Origin: Pelagicoccus sp. SDUM812003
Lineage (GTDB): Bacteria; Verrucomicrobiota; Verrucomicrobiia; Opitutales; Opitutaceae
Reading direction: 5' to 3'
Assembly: GCF_031127815.1 (NCBI RefSeq)
Contig: NZ_JARXHY010000027.1
Location: 1 to 33,077 of the forward strand
Length of the DNA: 33,077 bases
Shown in pieces: positions 1-9,204 of this stretch. The translations under genes were made by a program, and so were the position numbers. Each line of letters starts with the position of its first letter. Within the stretch, counting starts at the first letter, position 1. The notes beneath the pieces were generated by a model. It did not search any database, had not been told where the DNA came from, and saw only the letters and a program-made list of their open reading frames with translations.

Positions 1-91
1 TCGAGCCTCGCTAGAACTTCAATCGATCAGTCGTGATGCCGGATCGGTGTCCGAGCGGTCGGGTAAAGCCCCTTAGCGTGTTGATCGTGTT
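1..91. repeat. 91-bp direct terminal repeat, left copy
   Basis: These 91 bases are identical to the last 91 bases of the window (32987-33077), in the same orientation. A perfect overlap at both ends is what an assembler leaves when a contig closes on itself, or when a segment lies between two copies of a repeat. No coding region lies in it. It contains small hairpins (GGG-TAAAG-CCC near 61-73) and a stretch resembling the 5' half of a class II tRNA, but no cloverleaf can be completed. Confidence 0.95.
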
Positions 92-402
92 GCCGCTCTA
101 GCGATGTGTTCGAAACTGAATACGAACTTAGGATAAGAATTCGTGATTTCAAACAAACTCGTTATAACTTTATCTTTATTTCTCTTTCTTGAAATATTCT
201 TTACGAATTCGGGTGCTTTCGGGTCGATTTCCACGTCGGAATCGCTTCTTTCCCCCGCCTAAGACCCTCAAAACCGCCAAAAAAAGAAATCTACCGACAG
301 CCGCTCAGCGCTTGCCTACGTTTGGCCATTTCCCGCACTGTCACCTCCACAGCTCCCAGGCTTGACCGCTCCTAAAGCCCTCCCTGCAAACAACTACCCT
401 CC
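92..402. other. intergenic region without recognised gene
   Basis: This stretch between the terminal repeat and the DUF4105 gene has no convincing open frame. The part around 120-200 is AT-rich and could hold the promoter of the downstream gene, but no clear -35/-10 pair could be fixed. A GTTCGAAAC stretch near 109 looks like a T-loop, but its flanks do not pair. Confidence 0.5.
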
Positions 403-1377
403 ATGACCTCTAGTCACTCCCGGTTAAGCAATACCGGCAGATTCGCCGCATGGATCGGCTTGCTTCTCTTCCTGCTCGTCAGCCTGATACTGATCGGCCA
501 GTTCATCGGACTCGCCAGCAGCCTTTGCGCTTCGTTGGCAGTCATCAGTTGGGGCGTCCTTATCTGGATCTGCTCGCTGCGATTCGCCGGGCTGATCGTC
601 GCTCTCACCGCTTTCATCGCTACGATCGGATACATCGCCCAGAGGCCATCCAACGATCGCGACTGGAAACCGGAGATCGCTCGCCTGCCGCGTTTCGAGA
701 TCGCCGACAAAACGCTATCACTCACTAACCTTCGAGACTTTCGATGGCGTTCAGTCAACGAATACGAAGAGCGCTGGGTGGATACGAACTACCAACTGGA
801 CGAGCTAAGGACTCTCGACGTTTTCGTGGTTCCGTTCGGACCCGCCGATCTCATGGCTCATGTGATGCTCAGCTTCGGTTTCGCAGACGGAAGGCGACTC
901 GCCCTCTCAGTGGAAACGCGCCTCGAAAAGGACGAACACTATAGCCTGATCGGAGGAGCAGCTCGACAGCTCGAGCTGATCTACCTCTTCGGCGCTGAAG
1001 CGGACCTGCTGGGGCTTCGCATCTTCCATCGTGGAAACCGGGTCTACCGTTTCCCTTTGAAAACAACGCCGGATTTCGCCCGAGACCTGCTGCTCGATCT
1101 TTGCGCATCCGCCAATCAACTACACGAGCGCCCTCAATTCTACGCCACCCTGCGACACAACTGCACCACAACCCTTCTTCGCCACGTGGATCGCATCCAT
1201 CCTGATCCCATTGGCTTTAGAAAAGAAATCCTTTTCCCCGCACACCTCGGAGAGCTCCTCCACCGTCTCGACTATCTGGATACCGATCTCGATTGGCCCG
1301 CCGCCCAAGAAGCCTTTCGCATCGACGAACGCGTCCGCCATAGCGGGGATCTCACAAACCTGTCCGATACCCTGTAA
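403..1377 (+). CDS. DUF4105 domain-containing membrane protein
   Basis: A 324-residue protein. Residues about 15-80 form two or three hydrophobic membrane segments. The rest matches the DUF4105 (Lnb N-terminal periplasmic) family: the hallmark 'RDFRWRSVNEYEERW' near residue 110, then 'LRTLDVFVVPFGP', 'AHVMLSFGFADG' and 'LALSVETRLEKDE', and finally 'LRHNCTTTLLRH', whose Cys and the earlier His are the likely active-site residues of this papain-like family. Known members are envelope proteins of uncertain substrate. The ATG follows a pyrimidine-rich stretch with no clear Shine-Dalgarno site, as for several genes here. The gene stands alone; the next real gene starts about 400 bases on. Family call is firm, biochemical role unknown. 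Confidence 0.85.
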   Translation: MTSSHSRLSNTGRFAAWIGLLLFLLVSLILIGQFIGLASSLCASLAVISWGVLIWICSLRFAGLIVALTAFIATIGYIAQRPSNDRDWKPEIARLPRFEIADKTLSLTNLRDFRWRSVNEYEERWVDTNYQLDELRTLDVFVVPFGPADLMAHVMLSFGFADGRRLALSVETRLEKDEHYSLIGGAARQLELIYLFGAEADLLGLRIFHRGNRVYRFPLKTTPDFARDLLLDLCASANQLHERPQFYATLRHNCTTTLLRHVDRIHPDPIGFRKEILFPAHLGELLHRLDYLDTDLDWPAAQEAFRIDERVRHSGDLTNLSDTL

Positions 1378-1492
1378 AACAAAGACTGAACTCTTTCGGA
1401 ACCTAACAACGCCCCACCCCCTCCCTACGCCCTCTCTTCGCCTGCCTCTCGACCGAGGAGCGCCGCTTCATGCCACCGACTTTATCTAATGA

Positions 1493-1723
1493 ACGCTTGA
1501 AGTCGCATTCGCCACAACCCCTGCCCTCGAAGCCATCGCCCAGATCCAAACGCAAAAGGAAAGCGCAGCCGAAGGCTTCGTCATCGAGCCTCCAAGTTCG
1601 ATCAAAGCCAGGATAGAAGAAACGCCCAAACCGTCGCCGACTCGCTCCCAGCAGGTTGCAGAGACAAACCCAGCTGGGATCTTCTCAACAAGCGGTTGCA
1701 CAAGCGGAATCCCATGTTCCTAA
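1493..1723 (+). pseudogene. possible frameshifted small ORF (start lost)
   Basis: An open frame of 76 codons with GC-rich third positions typical of the neighbouring genes ends at TAA 1721-1723. It has no ATG, GTG or TTG near its beginning and is closed upstream by TGA 1490-1492. An ATG at 1489 in another frame would join it if one T were removed from the run at 1497-1498, giving a product starting MNAEVAFATTPALEAIAQ. It may be a decayed gene, a sequencing error or chance. The predicted peptide (Pro/Ser-rich end, two Cys) matches no family I recognise. Confidence 0.3.
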
Positions 1724-1773
1724 CTAAGTAATTCCCGTTTTTTCATATTGATCGAAAGACCTAGCACGCTATC

Positions 1774-4700
1774 ATGACCACGCCCAAGCTGATTGCAGGG
1801 CACGTCCGTATGAACCCCATTCGCGCTTCCGTCCTCCTCCTTGCCGCTTTCATCGCCACTGTTTGTTTCTTCGTATCAACAAGCGAAGACGAACCAGAGC
1901 AGCCTACCTCAACCAGGCAGCTGTCGGACAATCAACCGGTCGCGTCTTCCAGTTCCCCAAATGCTGGTCTGGTTTCGACCTCTTCCGTAGCGCCCGCAGC
2001 AACAGACTCGGGCATCGGAAACCTCCTTCGCGCCGTTCCCGAACTCTCCAGACACATTCTCAGCCGAGTGGGGAACGTCGAACTCGCAGCCACCGGCGAG
2101 TCAGGCAGAGCGCTCCTCTTCAAACCGCACGCCTCCCCGGGCAACCAAATCGTCAGAGTTGAGCTTCCAGAAAAACGCGATTCCGCGCGCTCGCCCATCC
2201 ACCTCATGGCGGCGAACCGAATCGTCGTTCACCCTGCCCCCAACACCTCCGAAAGCGAGGGACTTGCTCTCGCCCGCAAGCTCAATGGTCAAGTGGTTGG
2301 GCGCGATAAGCTAACTGATGCCTTCCTCATCGAATTTCCCGGATACGAGGATCTCTCCACACTCCCTCGTCTCGTATCCAGCCTCCCGTCGGAGGAATCT
2401 TGGATCGCTTTCGCCGAACCCGATTTCCTCTACCGAATGGCCAGGGTTCCCAACGATCCAGATTACTCCAGACAAAAGGCCATGGACAGCCAATCCACCG
2501 CGCCGGGAAACATCCACTCTGCCATCAACGCCAGCGCCGGCTGGGATACGCGCACCTCCGCCGCTTCCCAAATCGTCGCTGTCATTGATACAGGAATACA
2601 GCTAGCCAACCCAGACCTCAAGAACAACCTTTGGAGCAACCGACTTGAAAAGGTAGACGGAATCGACAACGACGGAAACGGCTACATCGACGACATTCAC
2701 GGCATCAATCTGATCGATAAGAACCAGCTCCCCGACGACACCGACGGACACGGCACCGCCGTCGCAGGCCTCATCGGCGCCAGCGGCAACAACCGCTACG
2801 CCATCGCCGGTGTCGCTTGGCAAGTCCAGCTCATGCCCATTCGCATCTTCGGAGAGGATGGCTTCGCAGCTTCTTCCGATGCAGCGACGGCTATCCTCTA
2901 CGCCGTCAACCACGGAGCCAAAATCATAAACGCAAGTTGGGGAGGCGAAAGCGATAGCCTGCTCCTCAAACGCGCCATCGAGCGCGCCAACGATGCCGGC
3001 GCTCTCTTTGTCGCCTCAGCCGGAAACGAGTCGCAGGATATCGAATACGCTCCCACCTACCCAGCCAGCTACCAAATTCCCAACATCCTCACCGTCGCCG
3101 CCACAACGCTCTACGGGAACCTTGCCAGCTTCTCAAACAGCAACGAAAGCCTCGTGCACATCGCCGCCCCGGGCGAGAATCTCATTTCCCTCTCCATCAA
3201 ACCCGGCCAAACCACAGCGCTGTTCTCCGGCACCTCCTTCTCCGCTCCACTCGTCAGCGGCATCGCAGCACTCGCTCGAGAACAATTCGGGCCGGAATCT
3301 CCCGAAGCCCTCAAACGGCGCATCCTCGTGTCCGCACGCGTTTACGAGGAACGAGTCATCCCCCAAACCCTCAGTCGCGGACATGCCGACCTCGACCGCG
3401 TCCTACGCGAAATCAAGTCGTCTCCAAAAAACGACGACAGAGAAAACGCCATCGAGCTCACCCCTCTAAACGATCGCCACTCCGGCAACACCTCCCTCGC
3501 GGGCACACAGAAGAACGAACCCCTCCCCGACAGCTCCAGCGCCTGGGGCACCGTTTGGTACTCCGCAAAACCTGACACAGATTCGCCATTTCGGATCAGG
3601 GTCTCCGACCAAGGTCCAGACACCGTGATCAGCTTCTTCGCCGGCGATGAATTGACTCCCATCGAAGCAACGGTCCTCGAAGACTCCGACTACATGGCTC
3701 GATTCGAGCTATCCGCCGAAAGCGAGGAGACGATCTACATCCAAATCGCTGCCAAACGACTCATCTGGTTTCAGATCGCCCTCGAAACGATTCCCCAAAA
3801 CGACAACTTCGCCCAATCCATCCCCATCTCCCTAGAGCCTTTTGCTGTTTCCGCCAACAGCCTCTACGCGACAAGCGAAAACGACGAACCTAGCTACAAC
3901 GGCGAAGGCTCCGTCTGGTGGACCTATCTCGCCCAAGAAGACGGTCAACTCCAGCTCTCCACAGCAGGGAGCGACTTCGATTCCCTTCTCCACGTTTACA
4001 CTGGCCAGGCTCTCTCATCCCTACGGACCATCGCCTTCAACGACGACGTCGACCTTTCCGCCACTCACAGCGAACTCGTCATCGATGTGCAAAAAGGCGG
4101 TAGCTACCACATCCGCGTCTCCGGGAAAGGCTCTCATCCTCACCACGCGAAACTGAGCGGTCGACTCCTTCGCAAACCGCTATTCGTCGAACTCCCCAGC
4201 GACACCACCCTCCCCATCGGCGCCCAAGCCTCCTTCCGAGGCCGCGCTCTAGGGCCGCGCCCCATCACCTATCAATGGTACTTCAAAGGTACGCCCATTC
4301 CCGGAGCCGACTCGCCGCTTCTCATCATCGAAGCCATCGACGAGTCCGACGTCGGCGAATACACCTTGGTGGCCACTTCACCCGCGGGAAAGACCTCTAG
4401 TCCGCCCGCAAGACTTGCCCTCCTTGGCCAGGCGCCCGAATTCGCCCTCCAGCCTCGCTCGGGCGACTTTCCACAATCGAGCGACATCACGCTCGCCGCC
4501 TTTCTCAAGAATCCCTCCGGAGCCTCCTACCAATGGTATAAAGACGACGCCCCGATAACAGGAGCCAATGCCAACTCCTTCCTCATCGAAAACGCCGAGG
4601 CATCCGACTCCGCTACCTACCACCTCGTCGCGACCAATCCCAACGGCAGCATTCAAAGCGCATCCGCCATCATCACCGTCGGCGACGAGCAAGATTTCCT

Positions 4701-7700
4701 CTGGCGCCCCATCTTCGACGACGACTCTGTGCGAGACATAGTCGGCATCGTCCAGATCCACGGACAAGCCACCTGGTTCGCAGCCGCCTACGATCGACTT
4801 TGGCAATCCACTGACGGTTTCAGCTGGGAAGAAGCAAACATCCAGATCGATGGCCAACCTACCGGACCGGGCGAGTTCGCCAGCGTTCGGAAAGTGATGT
4901 ATGGAAATGGGAAATACATCGTCGCTTTCGACTCCGTGTGGGCCGTCGGCGCTTCACTTGAAAAGCTCGTCATGGTCAAAAGCCCTGATACCAGAAACCG
5001 AGTTCGTGCCTACAACGGCGCCTTCCTCAACGGCTACTTCTACGCCTGGCAAAATCAGTCCCAACAACTCTCCCGTTCACTTGACGGCGTCATCTGGGAG
5101 AACCTCCCTGCCCGCATCTTCCGCCCTAAAGACATCATCGCCAACCCCGCCCAAAGCGCATTCGGCGTCATCCAATCCGATGCCTTCCACTTTTCCACCG
5201 ACATGGAAAACTGGGCCGAATACGCCCTCCCCTACGTTACCGCATGGAACACGCCGCTCTTGCACGACGGGACGCGCTTCGTCGTCGCCCTCGGTGGCGG
5301 AAGGATCTATTCCACACCAAACGGCAAGAGCTGGACCCAACACACACCGCTTCCCGAAGGCGAAGGCTCTATCATGTCCAGCGCGTATTCTAAGGGCAAA
5401 TACATCATGCTCAGAAGCGACGGGCTTTTCGTTTCCTCCGATTTGCAGACGTGGGACTTCACCCCCTTCGAAGCCTATAACATCGAAACCCTATACGCCC
5501 AAGACGGCATCCTGATCGGCGACGGCATTTCTATCAATCCCGCCCGCCTGCTCAATTCCACCCAAACCGACTTCGCCCCGCCCATCATCCTCCCCCAAAG
5601 GATGAGTCCATACTATCGGCTTTCTCCAGGCACCCGACTCACCCTCTCCGTGGAGGTTCAGCGAACGATCGCACCCATCGACCGTGTGGAGTTCCTCCAC
5701 AATGGACAGCCCTTCGCTACTCTAACCCAATCGCCCTACGCCACAACCTGGCGCGCGGAGAAAAAAGGGACTCAGAGCATCGAAGCCGTCGTTTACGATT
5801 CCGAGGGGCGAGCATCCCGCACCGCTTCCACCATCACTGTCATCGCCCCTCAGACCGCTCTCGACCCCAGCCAGGGCGTGCCTAGCGGGGCCTACGAACT
5901 CGTCGAAGCCTTCGGCTCCATGTTCGCATCCGGTGGCGAACCTTTTCTGTATCGACTAAACAACGACAACTCCTGGATCCCGCACAAGTCGTTCTCCGAG
6001 TCCGCCATCAGAAAAGTCTTCGCCTTCCACGACAGTCTCTATGTCTTCGCCGGTCCCCACCTCTATCGTACCACTGACGGCGACAATTGGGAACTTACGC
6101 TCAGCCATATCGAAGACTCGGAGATTCACCTCACCAACACTTGGCTGATCGTCTCCCGTCGTGACGACTCGTTGGAGGCTTGGTTCACCAGCGACGGCGA
6201 ATCCTGGATACGCTCCCAGACAGAAAACCACTTCATCTACGGGGCTCTCAACGACACCCTCGTGTGCAAAGTAAATCTCTCGAACAAAATTGGACTCCTA
6301 GCTCCTGGACAGAAACTCCGCCTTGCGAATCTGCCTCCCAACGCGAACGTGCAAGACACCTGCACCGATGGCCTGTGGTTCTATATTGGCTACAACTCAC
6401 GCAACGAGGACTATCAATACCAAATATCTCGTACCCGTGATTTCAATACATGGGAGAGCATAGCATCTATAGACGGCAACTACCTAGACTATGCCAACAA
6501 CCTATTTACCCTCGCGGGGGGCAAGCTTTCCAGCGACCTGCAAAATTGGATAGAACTCGGCTTCAGCTTCAGCGATGCTCTTAAGACCGAAGACGCCTAT
6601 CTCCTGGCCGTCAACGGCGATATCCTCAGATCCGTAAATGGGGTCCAATGGGATACCGTCCTCGAAGGACATGTCGACCGGCTAATGGAAACCAGCCATG
6701 GTTTCTTCGCCTGGACAAACGACTATTCCCAATCCGGCCAGGGCATCTACCATTCGCTCGATGGCATCCAGTGGGCCACCCTTCAGGAAACACCGGTAGT
6801 CGCCTGGGAACCCTACACCGACATCGCCTTCGGAAACGATCGCTACGTCGCCGCCGGTGAAAAACAGGCCATTTCGTTCGACGGACGCGCCTGGACGCCA
6901 CTCGACAAATCAATCGGACTCGGCGAATCCGTCGCATTCGGAAACGACCGCTTCCTCGCCTCGACCAAAGGACAAACGCACCTCAGCGTTGCATCTAGCG
7001 AAGACGGCAGAAGCTGGACCATCCACAAAGTAAACGAAACGGAAAACTCCCGTCCCATTCTTACCTATCTCGAAAAAGCGAACGCTTTCTTCCTCTACGA
7101 CGATCAAGCAAAGACGCTTCTCAAATCCAAAACCGGCCAAAGCTGGTCCACCGTCACCAACCGACCTATCTACAACGCGTATCTGATAGACAACTACATC
7201 GCGATCCACTACGAAGACGATTTCTCCACCCAATTTACTATCGATGGAACGACGTGGAGAAAGACAGATCGCATCGCCCAATCATTCGCCCACGGTTATT
7301 ACTATAGTCAAAACTACGTTTCTGCCAATGGCGCCAACTGGGAGCTAATAGAGTCGTTCCAGCTCCACAGCGACTCCGGACCTAAGATCCCTCTTCGCGA
7401 TGGCTCGCTTCTTATCAAGTCAGCCTCCGAGATCGACGGCCTCAACCTTTTATATAAAACACGAAACGGAAAATTCGAGAAATGGGTCCTTGCGGATATC
7501 AACGACTACGGATTCGGCCACTTCTACCTCAACGGCATCAACTTCCTTCTCGGAAACGAAATCCGGCAAATCACCACCGACGACCTGTTCCTGAAACAGA
7601 TCAAATTGTCCTCCCCAGCGATCGAGGCCAAGGTCGGCGATACTCTGCCGCTTCGCTTGGAAATTGAAAACCAAGGGCTTGTCGACATCGATCTCGATGG

Positions 7701-8790
7701 CATGCTTCTCGAGTCCCGCCTCATCCAAACGGAAAACGGATTCCAGTCCGAAGGGTTCACTCTCGCCAGCGAACCTCTCCCTCAAACAGCCCTTCCGGTC
7801 GGAGAGACCAAATTCCTCGACCTAGAGATCGAAATCCCTCCCGGCGTTCACCCAGGCGCCTACCACCTCTCCGCCCTCCTCAACCCGCAGCAAACCATCC
7901 CAGAATACTCGATCGACAACAACTACGCCCGCGACGACGACTCTCTCATCACCCTCCCGCAAGGCTCCCTCTCCATCACCGTTATCGGAAACGGTGACGT
8001 CGCCATCACTCCCGATCGAAATCAATACGCCATCGGTGACACCATCATCCTCACCGCCCTTCCTCACCCCAAACATCGACTCAAGTCGGCCACCGGGCCG
8101 ACCATCGAAAGGCAAAACCTCTACGCCGCCACCATCGAAGCCCAAACATCCGTCACCTTCGAATTCGAAGAGGCACTCTACACCATTTCGATCACTGGCA
8201 GCCCTCACGGAACCATCGAAGTCGATCCCCTAAAAGAAACGTATCTGGAAGGCGAATACGTAACGGTCAAAGCGACTCCGCACCCCAATCATACCTTCAT
8301 CCGCTGGCGAACCGGGCTCGATTCCCCCGAGCAAGAGCAGACTTTCGCCATCCGTAGCAACATCGAGCTATCCGCCCTCTTCGGACAAAGCTACGCCCAG
8401 TGGACTCAAACCTCTTTCACCGAGGAACAACGAGCTGACGAATCCACTATCGCCACCTCCGCCGACCCAGACCACGACAACATAAACAACCTCTGGGAAT
8501 ACCTCACAGGCCAAGACCCAAACTCAACATCGCTAATAAAACCGATCGAGTGGAGCCTGTCGGAGGAAACGCTCACCATCAACTTCCGCTACAGCATCTT
8601 GGCCTCGGACTATACGGTTCAACTCCAAACAACAGAAGACGGGAAAGCGTGGATAAAACCCACCGGAGCCATCATCTTTTCCGACCTATCCGCGACGGAA
8701 GTTGTCGGCCAGCTATCCATCCCAATATCCGAACACGATCACCTACTGGTCAGGCTCGCCGCAACGCCAGAAGAGTTGAATGAACCGTGA
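1774..8790 (+). CDS. giant secreted subtilisin-like (S8) protease with Ig, CARDB and InlB-B-like domains
   Basis: 2338 residues. A hydrophobic signal segment follows either ATG 1774 or the internal ATG 1810; the latter has an AGGG about 10 bases upstream and may be the true start. A propeptide-like region is followed by an S8 domain with all three catalytic motifs: Asp in 'VAVIDTGIQ' (about residue 272), His in 'TDGHGTAVAG' and Ser in 'GTSFSAPLVSG'. Next come pre-peptidase-type modules with 'NDNFAQSIPI', two Ig-like domains ('YQWYFKGTPI', 'YQWYKDDAPI'), then over 1000 residues with recurrent 'S.DG..W' Asp-box-like units, a further Ig-like module ('VEFLHNGQPFATL'), a CARDB-like domain and two InlB-B-like repeats ('GNGDVAITP', 'PHGTIEVDP'). 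The C-terminal 'ADPDHDNINNLWEYLTGQDP' segment is common on exported verrucomicrobial proteins. Probably exported and surface-bound; substrate unknown. A second secreted protease follows. Confidence 0.9.
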   Translation: MTTPKLIAGHVRMNPIRASVLLLAAFIATVCFFVSTSEDEPEQPTSTRQLSDNQPVASSSSPNAGLVSTSSVAPAATDSGIGNLLRAVPELSRHILSRVGNVELAATGESGRALLFKPHASPGNQIVRVELPEKRDSARSPIHLMAANRIVVHPAPNTSESEGLALARKLNGQVVGRDKLTDAFLIEFPGYEDLSTLPRLVSSLPSEESWIAFAEPDFLYRMARVPNDPDYSRQKAMDSQSTAPGNIHSAINASAGWDTRTSAASQIVAVIDTGIQLANPDLKNNLWSNRLEKVDGIDNDGNGYIDDIHGINLIDKNQLPDDTDGHGTAVAGLIGASGNNRYAIAGVAWQVQLMPIRIFGEDGFAASSDAATAILYAVNHGAKIINASWGGESDSLLLKRAIERANDAGALFVASAGNESQDIEYAPTYPASYQIPNILTVAATTLYGNLASFSNSNESLVHIAAPGENLISLSIKPGQTTALFSGTSFSAPLVSGIAALAREQFGPESPEALKRRILVSARVYEERVIPQTLSRGHADLDRVLREIKSSPKNDDRENAIELTPLNDRHSGNTSLAGTQKNEPLPDSSSAWGTVWYSAKPDTDSPFRIRVSDQGPDTVISFFAGDELTPIEATVLEDSDYMARFELSAESEETIYIQIAAKRLIWFQIALETIPQNDNFAQSIPISLEPFAVSANSLYATSENDEPSYNGEGSVWWTYLAQEDGQLQLSTAGSDFDSLLHVYTGQALSSLRTIAFNDDVDLSATHSELVIDVQKGGSYHIRVSGKGSHPHHAKLSGRLLRKPLFVELPSDTTLPIGAQASFRGRALGPRPITYQWYFKGTPIPGADSPLLIIEAIDESDVGEYTLVATSPAGKTSSPPARLALLGQAPEFALQPRSGDFPQSSDITLAAFLKNPSGASYQWYKDDAPITGANANSFLIENAEASDSATYHLVATNPNGSIQSASAIITVGDEQDFLWRPIFDDDSVRDIVGIVQIHGQATWFAAAYDRLWQSTDGFSWEEANIQIDGQPTGPGEFASVRKVMYGNGKYIVAFDSVWAVGASLEKLVMVKSPDTRNRVRAYNGAFLNGYFYAWQNQSQQLSRSLDGVIWENLPARIFRPKDIIANPAQSAFGVIQSDAFHFSTDMENWAEYALPYVTAWNTPLLHDGTRFVVALGGGRIYSTPNGKSWTQHTPLPEGEGSIMSSAYSKGKYIMLRSDGLFVSSDLQTWDFTPFEAYNIETLYAQDGILIGDGISINPARLLNSTQTDFAPPIILPQRMSPYYRLSPGTRLTLSVEVQRTIAPIDRVEFLHNGQPFATLTQSPYATTWRAEKKGTQSIEAVVYDSEGRASRTASTITVIAPQTALDPSQGVPSGAYELVEAFGSMFASGGEPFLYRLNNDNSWIPHKSFSESAIRKVFAFHDSLYVFAGPHLYRTTDGDNWELTLSHIEDSEIHLTNTWLIVSRRDDSLEAWFTSDGESWIRSQTENHFIYGALNDTLVCKVNLSNKIGLLAPGQKLRLANLPPNANVQDTCTDGLWFYIGYNSRNEDYQYQISRTRDFNTWESIASIDGNYLDYANNLFTLAGGKLSSDLQNWIELGFSFSDALKTEDAYLLAVNGDILRSVNGVQWDTVLEGHVDRLMETSHGFFAWTNDYSQSGQGIYHSLDGIQWATLQETPVVAWEPYTDIAFGNDRYVAAGEKQAISFDGRAWTPLDKSIGLGESVAFGNDRFLASTKGQTHLSVASSEDGRSWTIHKVNETENSRPILTYLEKANAFFLYDDQAKTLLKSKTGQSWSTVTNRPIYNAYLIDNYIAIHYEDDFSTQFTIDGTTWRKTDRIAQSFAHGYYYSQNYVSANGANWELIESFQLHSDSGPKIPLRDGSLLIKSASEIDGLNLLYKTRNGKFEKWVLADINDYGFGHFYLNGINFLLGNEIRQITTDDLFLKQIKLSSPAIEAKVGDTLPLRLEIENQGLVDIDLDGMLLESRLIQTENGFQSEGFTLASEPLPQTALPVGETKFLDLEIEIPPGVHPGAYHLSALLNPQQTIPEYSIDNNYARDDDSLITLPQGSLSITVIGNGDVAITPDRNQYAIGDTIILTALPHPKHRLKSATGPTIERQNLYAATIEAQTSVTFEFEEALYTISITGSPHGTIEVDPLKETYLEGEYVTVKATPHPNHTFIRWRTGLDSPEQEQTFAIRSNIELSALFGQSYAQWTQTSFTEEQRADESTIATSADPDHDNINNLWEYLTGQDPNSTSLIKPIEWSLSEETLTINFRYSILASDYTVQLQTTEDGKAWIKPTGAIIFSDLSATEVVGQLSIPISEHDHLLVRLAATPEELNEP

Positions 8791-9204
8791 TAGCGGGTTT
8801 TCGCAGGGCGCGAGCGACCTGTATAAATTACGTACAGTGAACCCCAGGTCGACACCGCTCAACGAGCTCATGGTCAAGGGAACTGAATCCCGACGAGTGA
8901 GCGTTACTTTTAGAAAGACGCAAAGGTAGGGCGTGACCGCCGGGCACGCCGCACAAGCCTCCATCCGGAAAGCGCCCGTTCAAACGAAGAATACCGACTA
9001 ACGATTCGTCGACCCCCTTTTTGAACTCGAAAAATCACGTATAGGCCAATAGCGATTCTAACATCCCTTTATGATCCAAATATCTATGCTCCCTAGGCTC
9101 TACTCGCGCCTTAACAACGGACCGAGTCTGAACACCCGACCTGTAGAAATCTACAATCTCGAGACCCAAGTGAGCGATAAGGAAGTAGAAGAGAGGGATG
9201 ATGC
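8791..9204. other. intergenic region between two secreted protease genes
   Basis: About 410 bases without a credible gene. It contains an imperfect inverted repeat CTGTA...TACAG near 8820-8838 just after the S8 protease gene, and a GC-rich hairpin at 8930-8950 (listed separately). A purine-rich GAGAGGGA just before 9200 is the likely ribosome-binding site of the next gene. Confidence 0.55.
8930..8950. repeat. GC-rich inverted repeat, possible dispersed hairpin element
   Basis: GGCGTG and CACGCC arms enclose ACCGCCGGG and sit in the non-coding gap. The unusually GC-rich block within a less GC-rich spacer suggests a dispersed intergenic palindrome rather than a terminator, since no T-run follows. 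Only one copy is visible in this window, so repetition is not shown. Confidence 0.35.

Noticed and set aside
36-130. tRNA-like stretch (GGTGTCCGAGCGGTC) in and after the left terminal repeat
   Set aside because: It resembles the 5' part of a class II tRNA, and a GTTCGAAAC lies downstream, but neither D-, anticodon nor T-stem can be paired, so no tRNA is called.
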